Positions 1 to 6,369 of a stretch of DNA of 14,739 bases are shown here, piece after piece; the first letter of the stretch is position 1; each line of letters opens with the position of its first letter. Below the pieces are notes generated by a model. It made no database searches and was not told where the DNA came from. It saw only the letters and a program-made list of their open reading frames with translations. The DNA is from Clostridiaceae bacterium (GTDB lineage Bacteria; Bacillota; Clostridia; Oscillospirales; QAMX01), in NCBI GenBank assembly GCA_016297585.1, contig JAEDGJ010000051.1, positions 1 to 14,739 on the forward strand. Direction: 5' to 3'. The translations under genes were made by a program, and so were the position numbers.

Positions 1-1
1 C

Positions 2-34
2 GTCCTCGAGGGCGGCGGCGTGCTGACCATCTGA
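2..34 (+). CDS. 3' end of an unidentified upstream gene
   Basis: An open frame entering from the left edge encodes VLEGGGVLTI and stops at TGA 32-34. It lies 18 bp before the next start codon, and the next gene's ribosome binding site follows this stop directly. The two genes are therefore probably co-transcribed. Ten residues are too few to identify a family. Confidence 0.5.
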   Translation, partial: VLEGGGVLTI

Positions 35-52
35 CGGGAGGAAAGGCTGCTC

Positions 53-1279
53 ATGACACTGGAAAAGCTGCTCGATGCGCTCAAAATCGACGCGCATCCT
101 GCGTATTGGGACGAAATCTATCCCGAAGCCGCGCTCGAGTACGCGGCCGAGGGCTGCGTAACTGTACAGACCGGCTTTCTCGACGCGCTCGACGCCGAGC
201 TCCGCGCGTTTCCGCACCACCGGGACGCCGTGTACCGCGCCGCGGCGGCGATCCGGGAAAACGACGCGCTCGCGCGCTATACCGTGCTGCTCGCGCACGC
301 GATGCGGCGGGTGCGGGCGTTCTTCGCGGAGTTTTCCGCGCTGCGCCTGCCGGAGCCGCCCGAGGGGGAGGACCCGCTGCCCTACGAGATGACGGGCTTT
401 TTCGCCCTCTGCGCGTCGGCGTGGGACGAGGCGCGCGCGCTGCGGAAGAGAAACGTGCCCGAGGACGTCATCCGCGCGACGGTGCAGGGCTTTGACATCT
501 CCGTCGGCATCTTCGCGCGCCGGCACGGACGCGAGGGCTTTGACACCGGGCGCATGAACTGGTGCACGAACTTCCTGCCGCCGTCGAATACGCTGACGAT
601 CGGCCGCTTCAACTTCGCGCCGGGGAAGTTCGACTACCCCGCCGTCGTGCTGCGCAATACCGCGGGCGAGTACCGCATCCTGATGCACGGCACGCGCATC
701 CACCGCTCGGGGCTGCTTTTAGGCTCCCCCGGCGCCCAGGATGAGGAGGGCGCGTTCGACGCGGACTTCATCGAGACGGACGGCTATTTCGAGGGTTACT
801 GCCCCGCGCCGACCGTTCCGGGCAAGCCCGCCGTCGTGCAGAAGACGCGCGTGCGGCTCGAAAAGCCCGGCTGGCAGGCCGTGCTGCGTCCCGGCGACGG
901 CTATCTCGTCACGCATATCCCCGAGGCCGAGGACTTTTCGCACGAGTACCAGCTCGCGTCCTACCGCCGCGCGCGGGAGATTTACGCGGCGTGCTACCCC
1001 GACCTCGGCATCCGCGCGCTCCACTGCCGGAGCTGGCTGCTTGCACCCCAGATGCAGGGCTTTTTATCCCCGACGTCGAACCTCGTGCAGTTCCAGCGCG
1101 ACCATCTGCTCTATCCCTGCCCCTGCAACGGTCAGGGCGTCTTCTCGCATCTCTTCCTGCAGCCTGTCGAACGCTACGAGGACCTGCCCGAGCGCACCTC
1201 GCTCGAGCGCGGCGTGAAGGCGATCTACCTCGCGGGCGGCGTGCTGTACGAGACGGCGGGCTTCAATATCACGGAGTAA
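53..1279 (+). CDS. Acyltransferase-domain protein (NAT_N/GNAT_C type)
   Basis: This 408-residue soluble protein has no signal peptide or membrane segment. It resembles the two-domain family with an N-terminal acyltransferase-like domain (about residues 1-165) and a GNAT-like C-terminal domain (about 170-405). Recognisable stretches are TIGRFNF (182-188), THIPEAEDFSHE (287-298), a helix ending at YAACYPDLG, HCRSWLLAPQM (324-334) and LSPTSNLVQFQRDH (338-351), which match the pattern of that C-terminal domain. The family is predicted to move acyl groups, but as far as I know neither donor nor acceptor is known, and catalytic residues cannot be assigned. The start at 53 is supported by GGGAGGAAAGG at 36-46. 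The gene sits 18 bp behind the preceding frame, so it is probably distal in an operon, and a hairpin terminator follows. The family call rests on remembered motif patterns, not on a search. Confidence 0.68.
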   Translation: MTLEKLLDALKIDAHPAYWDEIYPEAALEYAAEGCVTVQTGFLDALDAELRAFPHHRDAVYRAAAAIRENDALARYTVLLAHAMRRVRAFFAEFSALRLPEPPEGEDPLPYEMTGFFALCASAWDEARALRKRNVPEDVIRATVQGFDISVGIFARRHGREGFDTGRMNWCTNFLPPSNTLTIGRFNFAPGKFDYPAVVLRNTAGEYRILMHGTRIHRSGLLLGSPGAQDEEGAFDADFIETDGYFEGYCPAPTVPGKPAVVQKTRVRLEKPGWQAVLRPGDGYLVTHIPEAEDFSHEYQLASYRRAREIYAACYPDLGIRALHCRSWLLAPQMQGFLSPTSNLVQFQRDHLLYPCPCNGQGVFSHLFLQPVERYEDLPERTSLERGVKAIYLAGGVLYETAGFNITE

Positions 1280-1296
1280 GGTCTCTAAAAAGAGCG

Positions 1297-1333
1297 AAAA
1301 GGACGCGTCCCTTTGCACGGGGAGGCGTCCTTT
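1297..1333. terminator. Bidirectional hairpin terminator between convergent genes
   Basis: AAGGACGC pairs with GCGTCCTT, and CCC/GGG pairs inside around a short loop. Read on the minus strand the stem is followed by TTTTCGCTCTTTTT, which suits termination of the CBS-domain gene. On the plus strand the right arm ends in TTT, a weaker tail for the acyltransferase gene. It fills the 106-bp gap between the two convergent stop codons. Confidence 0.65.
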
Positions 1334-1385
1334 AGCGTCTATCAGGCGCGGAATACCCTACGGGCGTCTTACGGGCGCGGGCGGC

Positions 1386-1796
1386 TTATAGACGCGGGCG
1401 GCTGACGGCGTTCAGCGTGCTTTCTCCCAGCCCTTCGGCGGCGAAGTCCGCGAGGGCGAGCATCCCGACGAGCCTGCCGTGCGACACGACGGGCAGGCGG
1501 CGCACCTGACGCGCGGCCATCTGCGCCGCGGCTTCGTCGAGCGTGTCGTCCGGGGAGACCGTCGTCACGCGGCGCGTCATCAGCTCGCGCAGCGGGGTCG
1601 TGACGGGGTCGGACTCGGTCGCGACGCAGCGGGTGACGATATCGCGGTCGGTGACGATGCCGCGCAGCGCGCCCTGCGTGTCGACGACGGGCAGCGCGCC
1701 GATGTTGTGGACGTGGAGCAGGCGGGACGCCTCCGCCGCCGAGCAGGAGGCCGACGCCGTGACGACGTTTTTCGTCATGAGATCCGAAACGAGCAT
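1386..1796 (-). CDS. Two-CBS-domain protein
   Basis: This 136-residue protein is almost entirely a tandem pair of CBS domains, about residues 1-58 (LVSDLMTKNVVT to GIVTDRDIV) and 70-127 (LMTRRVTTVSPDDTLDEA to GMLALADFA). Such stand-alone pairs normally bind adenine nucleotides (AMP, ATP, SAM or related ligands) and act as energy or redox sensors, often on a partner protein. No enzymatic or DNA-binding domain is attached. The start at 1796 begins exactly with the first CBS motif. Its ribosome binding site is mediocre: GGAAAGGA lies about 13 nt upstream. A nearer ATG at 1809 is in another frame and does not give a CBS protein. The gene is divergent from the mtaA-like gene across about 200 bp and is probably monocistronic. 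The target of regulation is unknown. Confidence 0.88.
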   Translation of the reverse strand: MLVSDLMTKNVVTASASCSAAEASRLLHVHNIGALPVVDTQGALRGIVTDRDIVTRCVATESDPVTTPLRELMTRRVTTVSPDDTLDEAAAQMAARQVRRLPVVSHGRLVGMLALADFAAEGLGESTLNAVSRPRL

Positions 1797-1872
1797 GGGA
1801 CTCTTTCATCCTTTCCGCCAAAAAAAACGGTGTGTTTCCCCCGGGGGCGGGGGAGCCTTTGTCGGGACTCAG

Positions 1873-1901
1873 TATGCCCGGGAAAGAAAAAAATATGCCC
1901 G
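1873..1901. repeat. Direct repeat TATGCCCG x2, possible operator
   Basis: TATGCCCG occurs at 1873-1880 and again at 1894-1901, exactly 21 bp (two helical turns) apart. It lies in the 202-bp region between the divergent CBS-domain and mtaA-like genes. This spacing would place two protein-binding sites on the same DNA face. The first copy is followed by GG and the second by CT, so the identity is limited to eight bases and chance is possible. Confidence 0.25.
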
Positions 1902-1936
1902 CTGCACGGATTTTTCATAAAAAAAGAGGATGTTAC

Positions 1937-1965
1937 CATACAAACGGCGAAAAATGCGGTATGAT
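1937..1965 (+). promoter_or_regulatory. Probable promoter of the mtaA-like gene
   Basis: A good -10 hexamer, TATGAT, lies at 1960-1965, 34 nt upstream of the GTG start. The -35 region is poor: CATACA at 1937-1942 with a 17-bp spacer, or TTACCA at 1933-1938 with an over-long spacer of 21. This suggests a weak or activator-assisted promoter. Confidence 0.4.
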
Positions 1966-1998
1966 AGGGGCACAGCAAAAAAAGGAGGCTTTTCCCCC

Positions 1999-3006
1999 GT
2001 GAATATGACAAAATGGTTTTCCGATATGATCGCGTCCCCCACGAAAAAGGCGATGCCGATCCTCTCGTTCCCGTCGATCTCGCTGATGGGCATCACCGTG
2101 CGCGACCTGATCGGCGACGGCGAGCGGCAGGCGGAGGGCATGGCGCTCGTCGCCGCGAGAACGAACGCCGCGGCGTCCGTCAGCATGATGGATCTGTCGG
2201 TCGAGGCCGAGTGCTTCGGCTCGACGGTGCGCGTGTCCGAGGACGAGGTGCCGACCGTGACCGGCAGAGTTGTCGATACGCCCGAGGACGCCGACGCGCT
2301 GCGCGTGCCGTCCGTCGGAGAGGGACGCACCGGCCGCTACATCGACGCGCTGCGCCGCGCCAAGGAACGGATCACCGACCGCCCCGTCTTCGCCGGCGTC
2401 ATCGGCCCGTTCTCCCTCGCCGGTCGCCTGATGGACGTCTCGGAGATCATGGTCAACTGCTATGACGAGCCGGAGATGGTGCACACGGTGCTCGAGAAGG
2501 TCTCGGGCTTCCTCATCGACTACGCCAACGCCTATAAGGCCGTCGGCGCGGACGGCATCGTGATGGCCGAGCCGCTCGCGGGACTGCTGTCGCCCTCGCT
2601 CGCGCAGGAGTTCTCCGCCGACTACGTCCGCCGCATCGTCGACGCCGTGCGCACCGACGACTTCGCCGTCGTCTACCACAACTGCGGCAACACGACGATC
2701 CTCACGATCGACTCCATCCTCAGCACCGGCGCGACGGCCTACCACTTCGGCGACGCGATCGACATGCGCGAGATGCTGCCGCATATCCCGCAGGACACCG
2801 TCGTCATGGGCAACGTCTCGCCCGTCCGCGGCTTCCGCAACGGCACCCCCGAGAGCATCGCCGCCGACACGACCGCGCTGCTGCGCGACTGCTCGAAGTA
2901 CCCGAACTTCGTCATCTCCTCCGGCTGCGACATCCCGCCGCTTTCCCCGTGGGAGAACATCGACGCCTTCTTCCGCGCCGTCGACGAATTCTACGGCCGC
3001 GCCTGA
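1999..3006 (+). CDS. MtaA/CmuA-type methyltransferase, UroD family
   Basis: This 335-residue protein belongs to the uroporphyrinogen-decarboxylase superfamily, on the MtaA/CmuA branch. Those cobamide-dependent methyltransferases move a methyl group between a corrinoid protein and a thiol such as coenzyme M. Visible marks are a conserved N-terminal SFPSISLMG, PVFAGVIGPFSLAGRLMD (129-146), MAEPLAGLLSP (189-199), YHNCGNTT (226-233) and SSGCDIPPLSPWENI (307-321). His227, Cys229 and Cys310 form the HxC...C zinc site that activates the thiol. GTG at 1999 is preferred because AAAGGAGG at 1981-1988 lies 10 nt upstream. The in-frame ATG at 2005 is 16 nt away, and an earlier frame start at 1930 would place the Shine-Dalgarno inside the coding sequence. 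No corrinoid protein, substrate-specific methyltransferase (MtaB/MttB-like) or reductive activator is adjacent, so its methyl donor is unknown. Haem biosynthesis (HemE) is less likely given the zinc motif. Confidence 0.82.
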   Translation: MNMTKWFSDMIASPTKKAMPILSFPSISLMGITVRDLIGDGERQAEGMALVAARTNAAASVSMMDLSVEAECFGSTVRVSEDEVPTVTGRVVDTPEDADALRVPSVGEGRTGRYIDALRRAKERITDRPVFAGVIGPFSLAGRLMDVSEIMVNCYDEPEMVHTVLEKVSGFLIDYANAYKAVGADGIVMAEPLAGLLSPSLAQEFSADYVRRIVDAVRTDDFAVVYHNCGNTTILTIDSILSTGATAYHFGDAIDMREMLPHIPQDTVVMGNVSPVRGFRNGTPESIAADTTALLRDCSKYPNFVISSGCDIPPLSPWENIDAFFRAVDEFYGRA

Positions 3007-3041
3007 GCCGCGTTTTCCCCCCCCTTTTTTTGACCGATAAA

Positions 3042-3084
3042 GAGCGTCCCGGGACGGCAAAAACGCCTCCGGGACGCTCCTTTT
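3042..3084 (+). terminator. Terminator of the mtaA-like gene
   Basis: GAGCGTCCCGG (3042-3052) pairs perfectly with CCGGGACGCTC (3069-3079) over 11 bp and is followed by CTTTT. A second copy of the right arm, CCTCCGGGACGC at 3106-3117 followed by GTTTTTTT, could pair with the same left arm and act as a backup terminator. Confidence 0.8.
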
Positions 3085-3139
3085 CGCGCGTGCGGCCGTT
3101 TTTTCCCTCCGGGACGCGTTTTTTTCGCCCGGGCACAGC

Positions 3140-3181
3140 AAAACCCCGCCGGAAAGCCTTGCGAAAAGGCGCCCGGCGGGG
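3140..3181 (-). terminator. Terminator of rpmB
   Basis: On the minus strand, CCCCGCCGG (3181-3173) pairs with CCGGCGGGG (3152-3144). A second helix inside it (GCCTT/AAGGC) leaves a short loop. TTTT follows at 3143-3140. It lies 24 bp beyond the rpmB stop codon. Confidence 0.8.
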
Positions 3182-3204
3182 CTTTCATTGCTGTTTTTGA
3201 TGCG

Positions 3205-3393
3205 TTAGACGGCGCGCTGGACCTTGCCCGAGCGCAGGCAGCGGGAACACACGTACACATGGCACGGCGTACCGTTGACCAGCGCCTTCACACGGCGCAC
3301 ATTCGGCTTGAACATTCTGTTCGTGCGGATGTGGGAGTGGGACATGTTGATACCGAATTCGACGCCCTTGCCGCAAACCTGACACTTTGCCAT
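3205..3393 (-). CDS. rpmB: 50S ribosomal protein L28 (bL28), zinc-ribbon form
   Basis: This 62-residue protein is the full bacterial L28, a small structural protein of the large ribosomal subunit. MAKCQVCGKG at the start, the SHSHIRTNR segment and KALVNG are typical of the family. Cys4/Cys7 and Cys49/Cys52 (CSRC) form the four-cysteine zinc knuckle of the 'C+' form. Start 3393 is preceded by AAAGGAG about 11 nt upstream. The gene is single, as in many Bacillota. It has its own strong promoter (3469-3497) and terminator (3140-3181), and its leader can fold into a hairpin. It is downstream of and on the same strand as the glycyl radical enzyme gene, but its own promoter makes functional linkage unlikely. 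Confidence 0.97.
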   Translation of the reverse strand: MAKCQVCGKGVEFGINMSHSHIRTNRMFKPNVRRVKALVNGTPCHVYVCSRCLRSGKVQRAV

Positions 3394-3438
3394 TATGAAG
3401 CAACTCCTTTGGGTTGTAGTTTACCAATATCTGGCTTG

Positions 3439-3460
3439 TGACCGGGGTCATATCCGGTCA
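3439..3460 (-). promoter_or_regulatory. Hairpin at the 5' end of the rpmB leader
   Basis: TGACCGG at 3460-3454 pairs with CCGGTCA at 3445-3439 (7 bp, 8-nt loop). GGC/GCC can extend it past a small bulge. Given the predicted transcription start near 3462, the stem occupies the first bases of the mRNA, about 55 nt ahead of the ribosome binding site. Many ribosomal protein genes have leader structures that bind their own product. This could be one, or it may simply protect the 5' end from decay. Confidence 0.45.
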
Positions 3461-3468
3461 GCCTTTTT

Positions 3469-3497
3469 ACTATAGCACAGATTCCCGCAATTTGCAA
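3469..3497 (-). promoter_or_regulatory. Strong sigma-A-type promoter of rpmB
   Basis: On the minus strand the -35 is TTGCAA (3497-3492), the spacer is exactly 17 bp, and the -10 is TATAGT (3474-3469). TGC immediately precedes the -10, giving an extended -10 element. AT-rich DNA with A-tracts lies directly upstream, as in an UP element. Transcription should start near 3462. Confidence 0.75.
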
Positions 3498-3542
3498 GGG
3501 GTATTTTACTGTTTTTTTGCGTTTTTTTGCGAAATTGCGGGA
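3483..3542. repeat. 11-bp inverted repeat flanking the rpmB promoter upstream region
   Basis: TCCCGCAATTT at 3483-3493 is the exact inverse complement of AAATTGCGGGA at 3532-3542. The 38-bp interval holds the rpmB -35 hexamer and the A-tracts. The left arm itself overlaps the -35 and spacer. It could be a protein-binding pair, or a stem in the read-through transcript of the glycyl radical enzyme gene. No T-run follows it on the minus strand, so it is not a typical terminator. Confidence 0.5.
3511..3530. repeat. Tandem decamer GTTTTTTTGC x2 (phased A-tracts)
   Basis: GTTTTTTTGC occurs twice head to tail. This gives two seven-base A-tracts on the minus strand, exactly 10 bp apart. They fall at about -50 to -66 relative to the predicted rpmB start, where UP elements or curved DNA raise promoter strength. 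Confidence 0.6.
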
Positions 3543-3563
3543 GAGCCGGAAGCGCAGGGCGCT

Positions 3564-5654
3564 TTAGAGCCCGTGCTCGGTCCGCAGGAGAAGCTCCTGC
3601 TGCATACTGGGGGACAATTTTACGAAATAGTCGCTGTAGCCGCCGATGCGGACGACCAGATCCCGGTACAGCTCCGGCTCCCGTACCGCGGCTTCGAGCG
3701 TTTCCCGGTCGACGACGTTGATCTGCAGCTCAAAGCCGCCGCGCGCAAGATACACCCGGATCAGGCTTTTCATGATCGGGAGCGCGCTTTCGCCGGCGGA
3801 GCTCTTGGGGAATTTGATATTCACGGCGACGCCGCCGAGGAACGGCTGATGATCCCATTTGGTCGAGGACAGGATGGAGGCGGTCGGGCCGTGCGTCTCC
3901 CGGCCCTGACAGGGGCCGGAGCCGTCGCCGAGCGGGAAGCCGGCGACCCGGCCGTCCGGCGTCGCGCCCGTCCTCTGGCCGAAGTAATCGTGCATGATCC
4001 AGCAGAAGACGCTGGGGATGAGGCGGCCGTTTTGGAACATACAGGTGTATTTTGCGCACTCCGCCGCGATATGCTCCGTCAGCCGGGACATATATGCGTC
4101 CACCTCGTCGAGGTCGTTGCCGTATTTCGGGAGCTTCTCCGCGATGCGGCGGCGCAGCGCCTCGTGCCCCTCGAAGTTTTCGTCGAGGATCGCCTTGAAT
4201 TCCCGGACGGAGAGCTCGTGCCCGTCGAAGACGAGCGTCTTGAGGACGTACAGGGAATCGACCAGATTGGCCATGCCGACGAAGCTCGGCATGATCCAGT
4301 TGTACCTTGCGCCGCCCTGCTCGATGTCCGTTCCCCGCTCCAGACAGTCGTGCACGAAGCAGGAGAGCAGCGGGTTCATCGAATGCGCGCAGCGGTGCCG
4401 GCGCAGGGCGTTCTGCTCCTCGAAATTCCGCCGGATGCTGTCGTCGAGCCGATCAAACAGCGCGCCGAGCAGCGCGTCGAGGCTGGAGTACTCCCGGTCC
4501 ATCACGTCGAGCAGGAGCTGCGGCATGTTGGTATACGGGCTTGCGACCCAGGCGTTCGACGAGCCGACCGGCGTGATCTCCACGCAGGTGCTGTGGATAT
4601 AGCTGCAGGCCTCGTCCGCCGGCACGCCGTAGGCGATAAGCGACCGGGTGATGAGGTCGTCGTTGAAGAGCGCCGGATGGGAGCGGCCGTGGGACAGGAT
4701 CCGGCAGGCACAGTCGAGGAGCCGCTCGTCCATCCCCTCGGTGCAGCACAGGCCGACCGCCGGGTACACCAGCCGGATGTCGTCGATCACCTGCATACAC
4801 ATGAGGGTCAGCTCGTTCTGCACGATCTCCCCCGACGCGTCGCGCCCGCCGACCATATAGCCGCTGGAAAGCCCGTTGCAGACGCGGTTGTTGATCTGGA
4901 TGCCGAGGCAGTCGAGCAGGAGCTGCGCCTCCTCCGGCGTGATGCGGCCGCGCTGCAGATCCTGCCGGTAATAGGGCAGCAGATACCGGTCGGGACGCCC
5001 GAGCTGGAACTGCTGGAAGCCGTAGACGCGGAACGGGTTCATCGAGAGGCAGTAGGTGAGAAAATGCACCGACTGCACCGCCTCGTAAAAGCTCTCCGCC
5101 GGGTATGCCGGGACCCGTCCGCAGACGGCAGCGATCCGCTCCAGCTCCTTTTTCCGGTCGGGCTCCTCCGTCCGCGCCGCCAGCTCCGCCGCCGCGCGCG
5201 CATACGCCTCCGCGTGTACGAGGACCGCCTCGAGGCAGGTCCGGCAGGCGGTGTAAAACGGACGACAGGCGTCCTCACAGCCGTCAAGAAGGCCGTCGAT
5301 GCGCGCGATGAGCCCGCGTACCCCGCAGCGCAGCAGGAGGTCATAGTCGACCGCCATATGCGAATCCTGTCCCCAGCCGGCCTCGTTCTGCGCGTTCTGC
5401 GCCGTCTCGCGGTACGAGGCCTCCCAGTCCGCCTGCTCCTCCGGCGGGAGAGGCGCGCATTTTCCGACGATCAGCTCGCCGTCGGAAATGCACGGCGCAA
5501 GGGAGCGGAGCGCGTCGTAAAACGCCTGCGCGTACCGCGTCTCGCGGGGCAGGGCTTCACGGAGGGCATAGGAACGGAAGAAGCCGTAGAAAAACGCGTC
5601 GTAGCTGACCGTGCGGTTCAGGGCTTCGGCACGAAGGGCGTCGATCCGGTTCAT
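3564..5654 (-). CDS. Glycyl radical enzyme, PFL-like, substrate unknown
   Basis: This 696-residue protein has the pyruvate formate-lyase-like fold: a long barrel domain, then the C-terminal glycyl radical domain. The radical glycine is Gly672 in RIGGYSDYF (669-677). The thiyl-forming cysteine is Cys357 in STCVEI (356-360), followed by Glu359 in the C-x-E arrangement used as a general base in dehydratase-type members. PALFNDDL (327-334) and STKWDHQPFLGGVAVNIKF (597-615) are further family-like stretches. It has STCVE where many dehydratases have GCVEP. It lacks the adjacent double cysteine of true PFL, so a dehydratase or lyase on a sugar- or polyol-like substrate is more likely than pyruvate cleavage. 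Start 5654 has AAGGAG about 10 nt upstream. It follows two SGNH hydrolase genes, separated by a terminator-like hairpin (5684-5715). No radical-SAM activase (CxxxCxxC) is encoded in the window, so activation must come from elsewhere. Confidence 0.88.
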   Translation of the reverse strand: MNRIDALRAEALNRTVSYDAFFYGFFRSYALREALPRETRYAQAFYDALRSLAPCISDGELIVGKCAPLPPEEQADWEASYRETAQNAQNEAGWGQDSHMAVDYDLLLRCGVRGLIARIDGLLDGCEDACRPFYTACRTCLEAVLVHAEAYARAAAELAARTEEPDRKKELERIAAVCGRVPAYPAESFYEAVQSVHFLTYCLSMNPFRVYGFQQFQLGRPDRYLLPYYRQDLQRGRITPEEAQLLLDCLGIQINNRVCNGLSSGYMVGGRDASGEIVQNELTLMCMQVIDDIRLVYPAVGLCCTEGMDERLLDCACRILSHGRSHPALFNDDLITRSLIAYGVPADEACSYIHSTCVEITPVGSSNAWVASPYTNMPQLLLDVMDREYSSLDALLGALFDRLDDSIRRNFEEQNALRRHRCAHSMNPLLSCFVHDCLERGTDIEQGGARYNWIMPSFVGMANLVDSLYVLKTLVFDGHELSVREFKAILDENFEGHEALRRRIAEKLPKYGNDLDEVDAYMSRLTEHIAAECAKYTCMFQNGRLIPSVFCWIMHDYFGQRTGATPDGRVAGFPLGDGSGPCQGRETHGPTASILSSTKWDHQPFLGGVAVNIKFPKSSAGESALPIMKSLIRVYLARGGFELQINVVDRETLEAAVREPELYRDLVVRIGGYSDYFVKLSPSMQQELLLRTEHGL

Positions 5655-5683
5655 AGGCGGGACTCCTTATCGATGGATTTTGG

Positions 5684-5715
5684 AAAAAAACGCGCCCCCG
5701 GGTTTGGGCGGGGGC
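5684..5715 (-). terminator. Terminator or attenuator between SGNH gene and glycyl radical gene
   Basis: On the minus strand, GCCCCCG (5715-5709) pairs with CGGGGGC (5700-5694) around an 8-nt loop, then GCG and seven T residues (5690-5684). It begins 7 bp after the stop of the downstream SGNH gene and ends 29 bp before the glycyl radical enzyme start. There is no room for a normal promoter after it. Partial read-through, setting a lower level for the radical enzyme, is the simplest reading. Confidence 0.65.
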
Positions 5716-5722
5716 ATAATTT

Positions 5723-6271
5723 TCAGAGATATTTTTCGACGGAGCGGACGACCTGCGCGGCGCAGGCGCGCTTTCCCGAGTCGCTTAGATGCACGTTGTC
5801 GGCGCAGATGAGATTCGGGATGTCCGCCGCGACGGTGCTCCAGAGGTCGTCGATGTCGACGCCCTCACGGCGCATCAGGGCGAGCGCCTCGTGGTTGTAC
5901 CACGCGATGCGGCGGCTGTCCAGATCCCGATGCGGGTCGCGGCAGGGGGTGCTCGTCGCGAAGACGACCTGCGCGCCGGTCTTCCGCAGCTCGCGCAGGA
6001 TGCGCGAGAGCGTGCGGACGTACTCGTCCACGGGCGTGAACGGTCCGTCCTCGACGAAGCGCACGCAGGTGTCCCAGATGCCGTTGTTCCAGTGGACGAC
6101 GTCCGGCGTGCCGAGCTCCCCGAGCCACGAGGAGAGGCAGCACAGCGTGTACGAGGCAAACGCGCAGTTCGGCGTCGGATGCACGACCTCCGCGCGTCCG
6201 GCGAGCGCCGCCGTGACGGCGTCCTGATAGTTTTCGCGGATGGAATCTCCGAGAAGCAGCAGCTTTTTCAT
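5723..6271 (-). CDS. SGNH/GDSL-family hydrolase, copy 2 of a tandem pair
   Basis: This 182-residue cytoplasmic protein has no signal peptide. It is a compact SGNH hydrolase of the esterase/acetylesterase class. GDSI (8-11) carries nucleophile Ser10, WNNGIWD (61-67) supplies the oxyanion-hole Asn, and ADNVHLS (157-163) supplies Asp158 and His161. The length fits a minimal single-domain member. Start 6271 is preceded by AAAGGAAAG and gives MKKLLLLGDS, the first beta strand plus nucleophile elbow. It is 86% identical (157 of 182) to the gene just upstream. The differences cluster around residues 45-51 and 69-73, which could line the substrate pocket. The frame stays open upstream through the sister gene, but no start or Shine-Dalgarno supports a longer protein. 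The likely role is removing acetyl or other acyl groups from an imported sugar; the substrate is not known. Confidence 0.85.
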   Translation of the reverse strand: MKKLLLLGDSIRENYQDAVTAALAGRAEVVHPTPNCAFASYTLCCLSSWLGELGTPDVVHWNNGIWDTCVRFVEDGPFTPVDEYVRTLSRILRELRKTGAQVVFATSTPCRDPHRDLDSRRIAWYNHEALALMRREGVDIDDLWSTVAADIPNLICADNVHLSDSGKRACAAQVVRSVEKYL

Positions 6272-6292
6272 ACGTCCGCTTTCCTTTCTATG

Positions 6293-6359
6293 TTTTTTCG
6301 GCTCGGAACAAAGTATATGTGCACGGCGCCGGGAGCTTTGGGTCCACTCGCGGCGCCGG
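6293..6359 (-). pseudogene. Decayed duplicate of the gfo/idh 3' end
   Basis: The gap between the two SGNH genes aligns with the last 60-70 bp of the Gfo/Idh gene (6929-7000). TTTTTTCGGCTCGGAACA matches the stop-codon region with one change, GTGCACGGCG matches the codons for DAVH, and CTTTGGGTC matches CTTCGGGTC. A deletion of about 10 bp and a lost stop codon show that it is no longer coding. Self-complementary CGGCGCCG occurs at 6324-6331 and 6351-6358, so the transcript can form an 8-bp stem here. Confidence 0.65.
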
Positions 6360-6369
6360 CACGGTTTTT

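Noticed and set aside
1837..1854. TCCCCC/GGGGGA hairpin in the leader of the CBS-domain gene as a riboswitch-like terminator
   Set aside because: On the minus strand the T-run comes about 10-12 nt after the stem and no aptamer-like structure is visible; the G/C run alone explains the pairing.
3550..3564. AAGCGC/GCGCTT hairpin at the glycyl radical gene stop codon as its terminator
   Set aside because: It is followed on the minus strand by CCGGCTCTCCC rather than a T-run.
3438..6227. A 929-codon open frame on the + strand opposite the glycyl radical enzyme and SGNH genes
   Set aside because: It is antisense to genes with clear motifs, its translation is Arg/Ala/Val/Asp-rich low-complexity sequence without family motifs, and long antisense frames are expected in GC-rich DNA.
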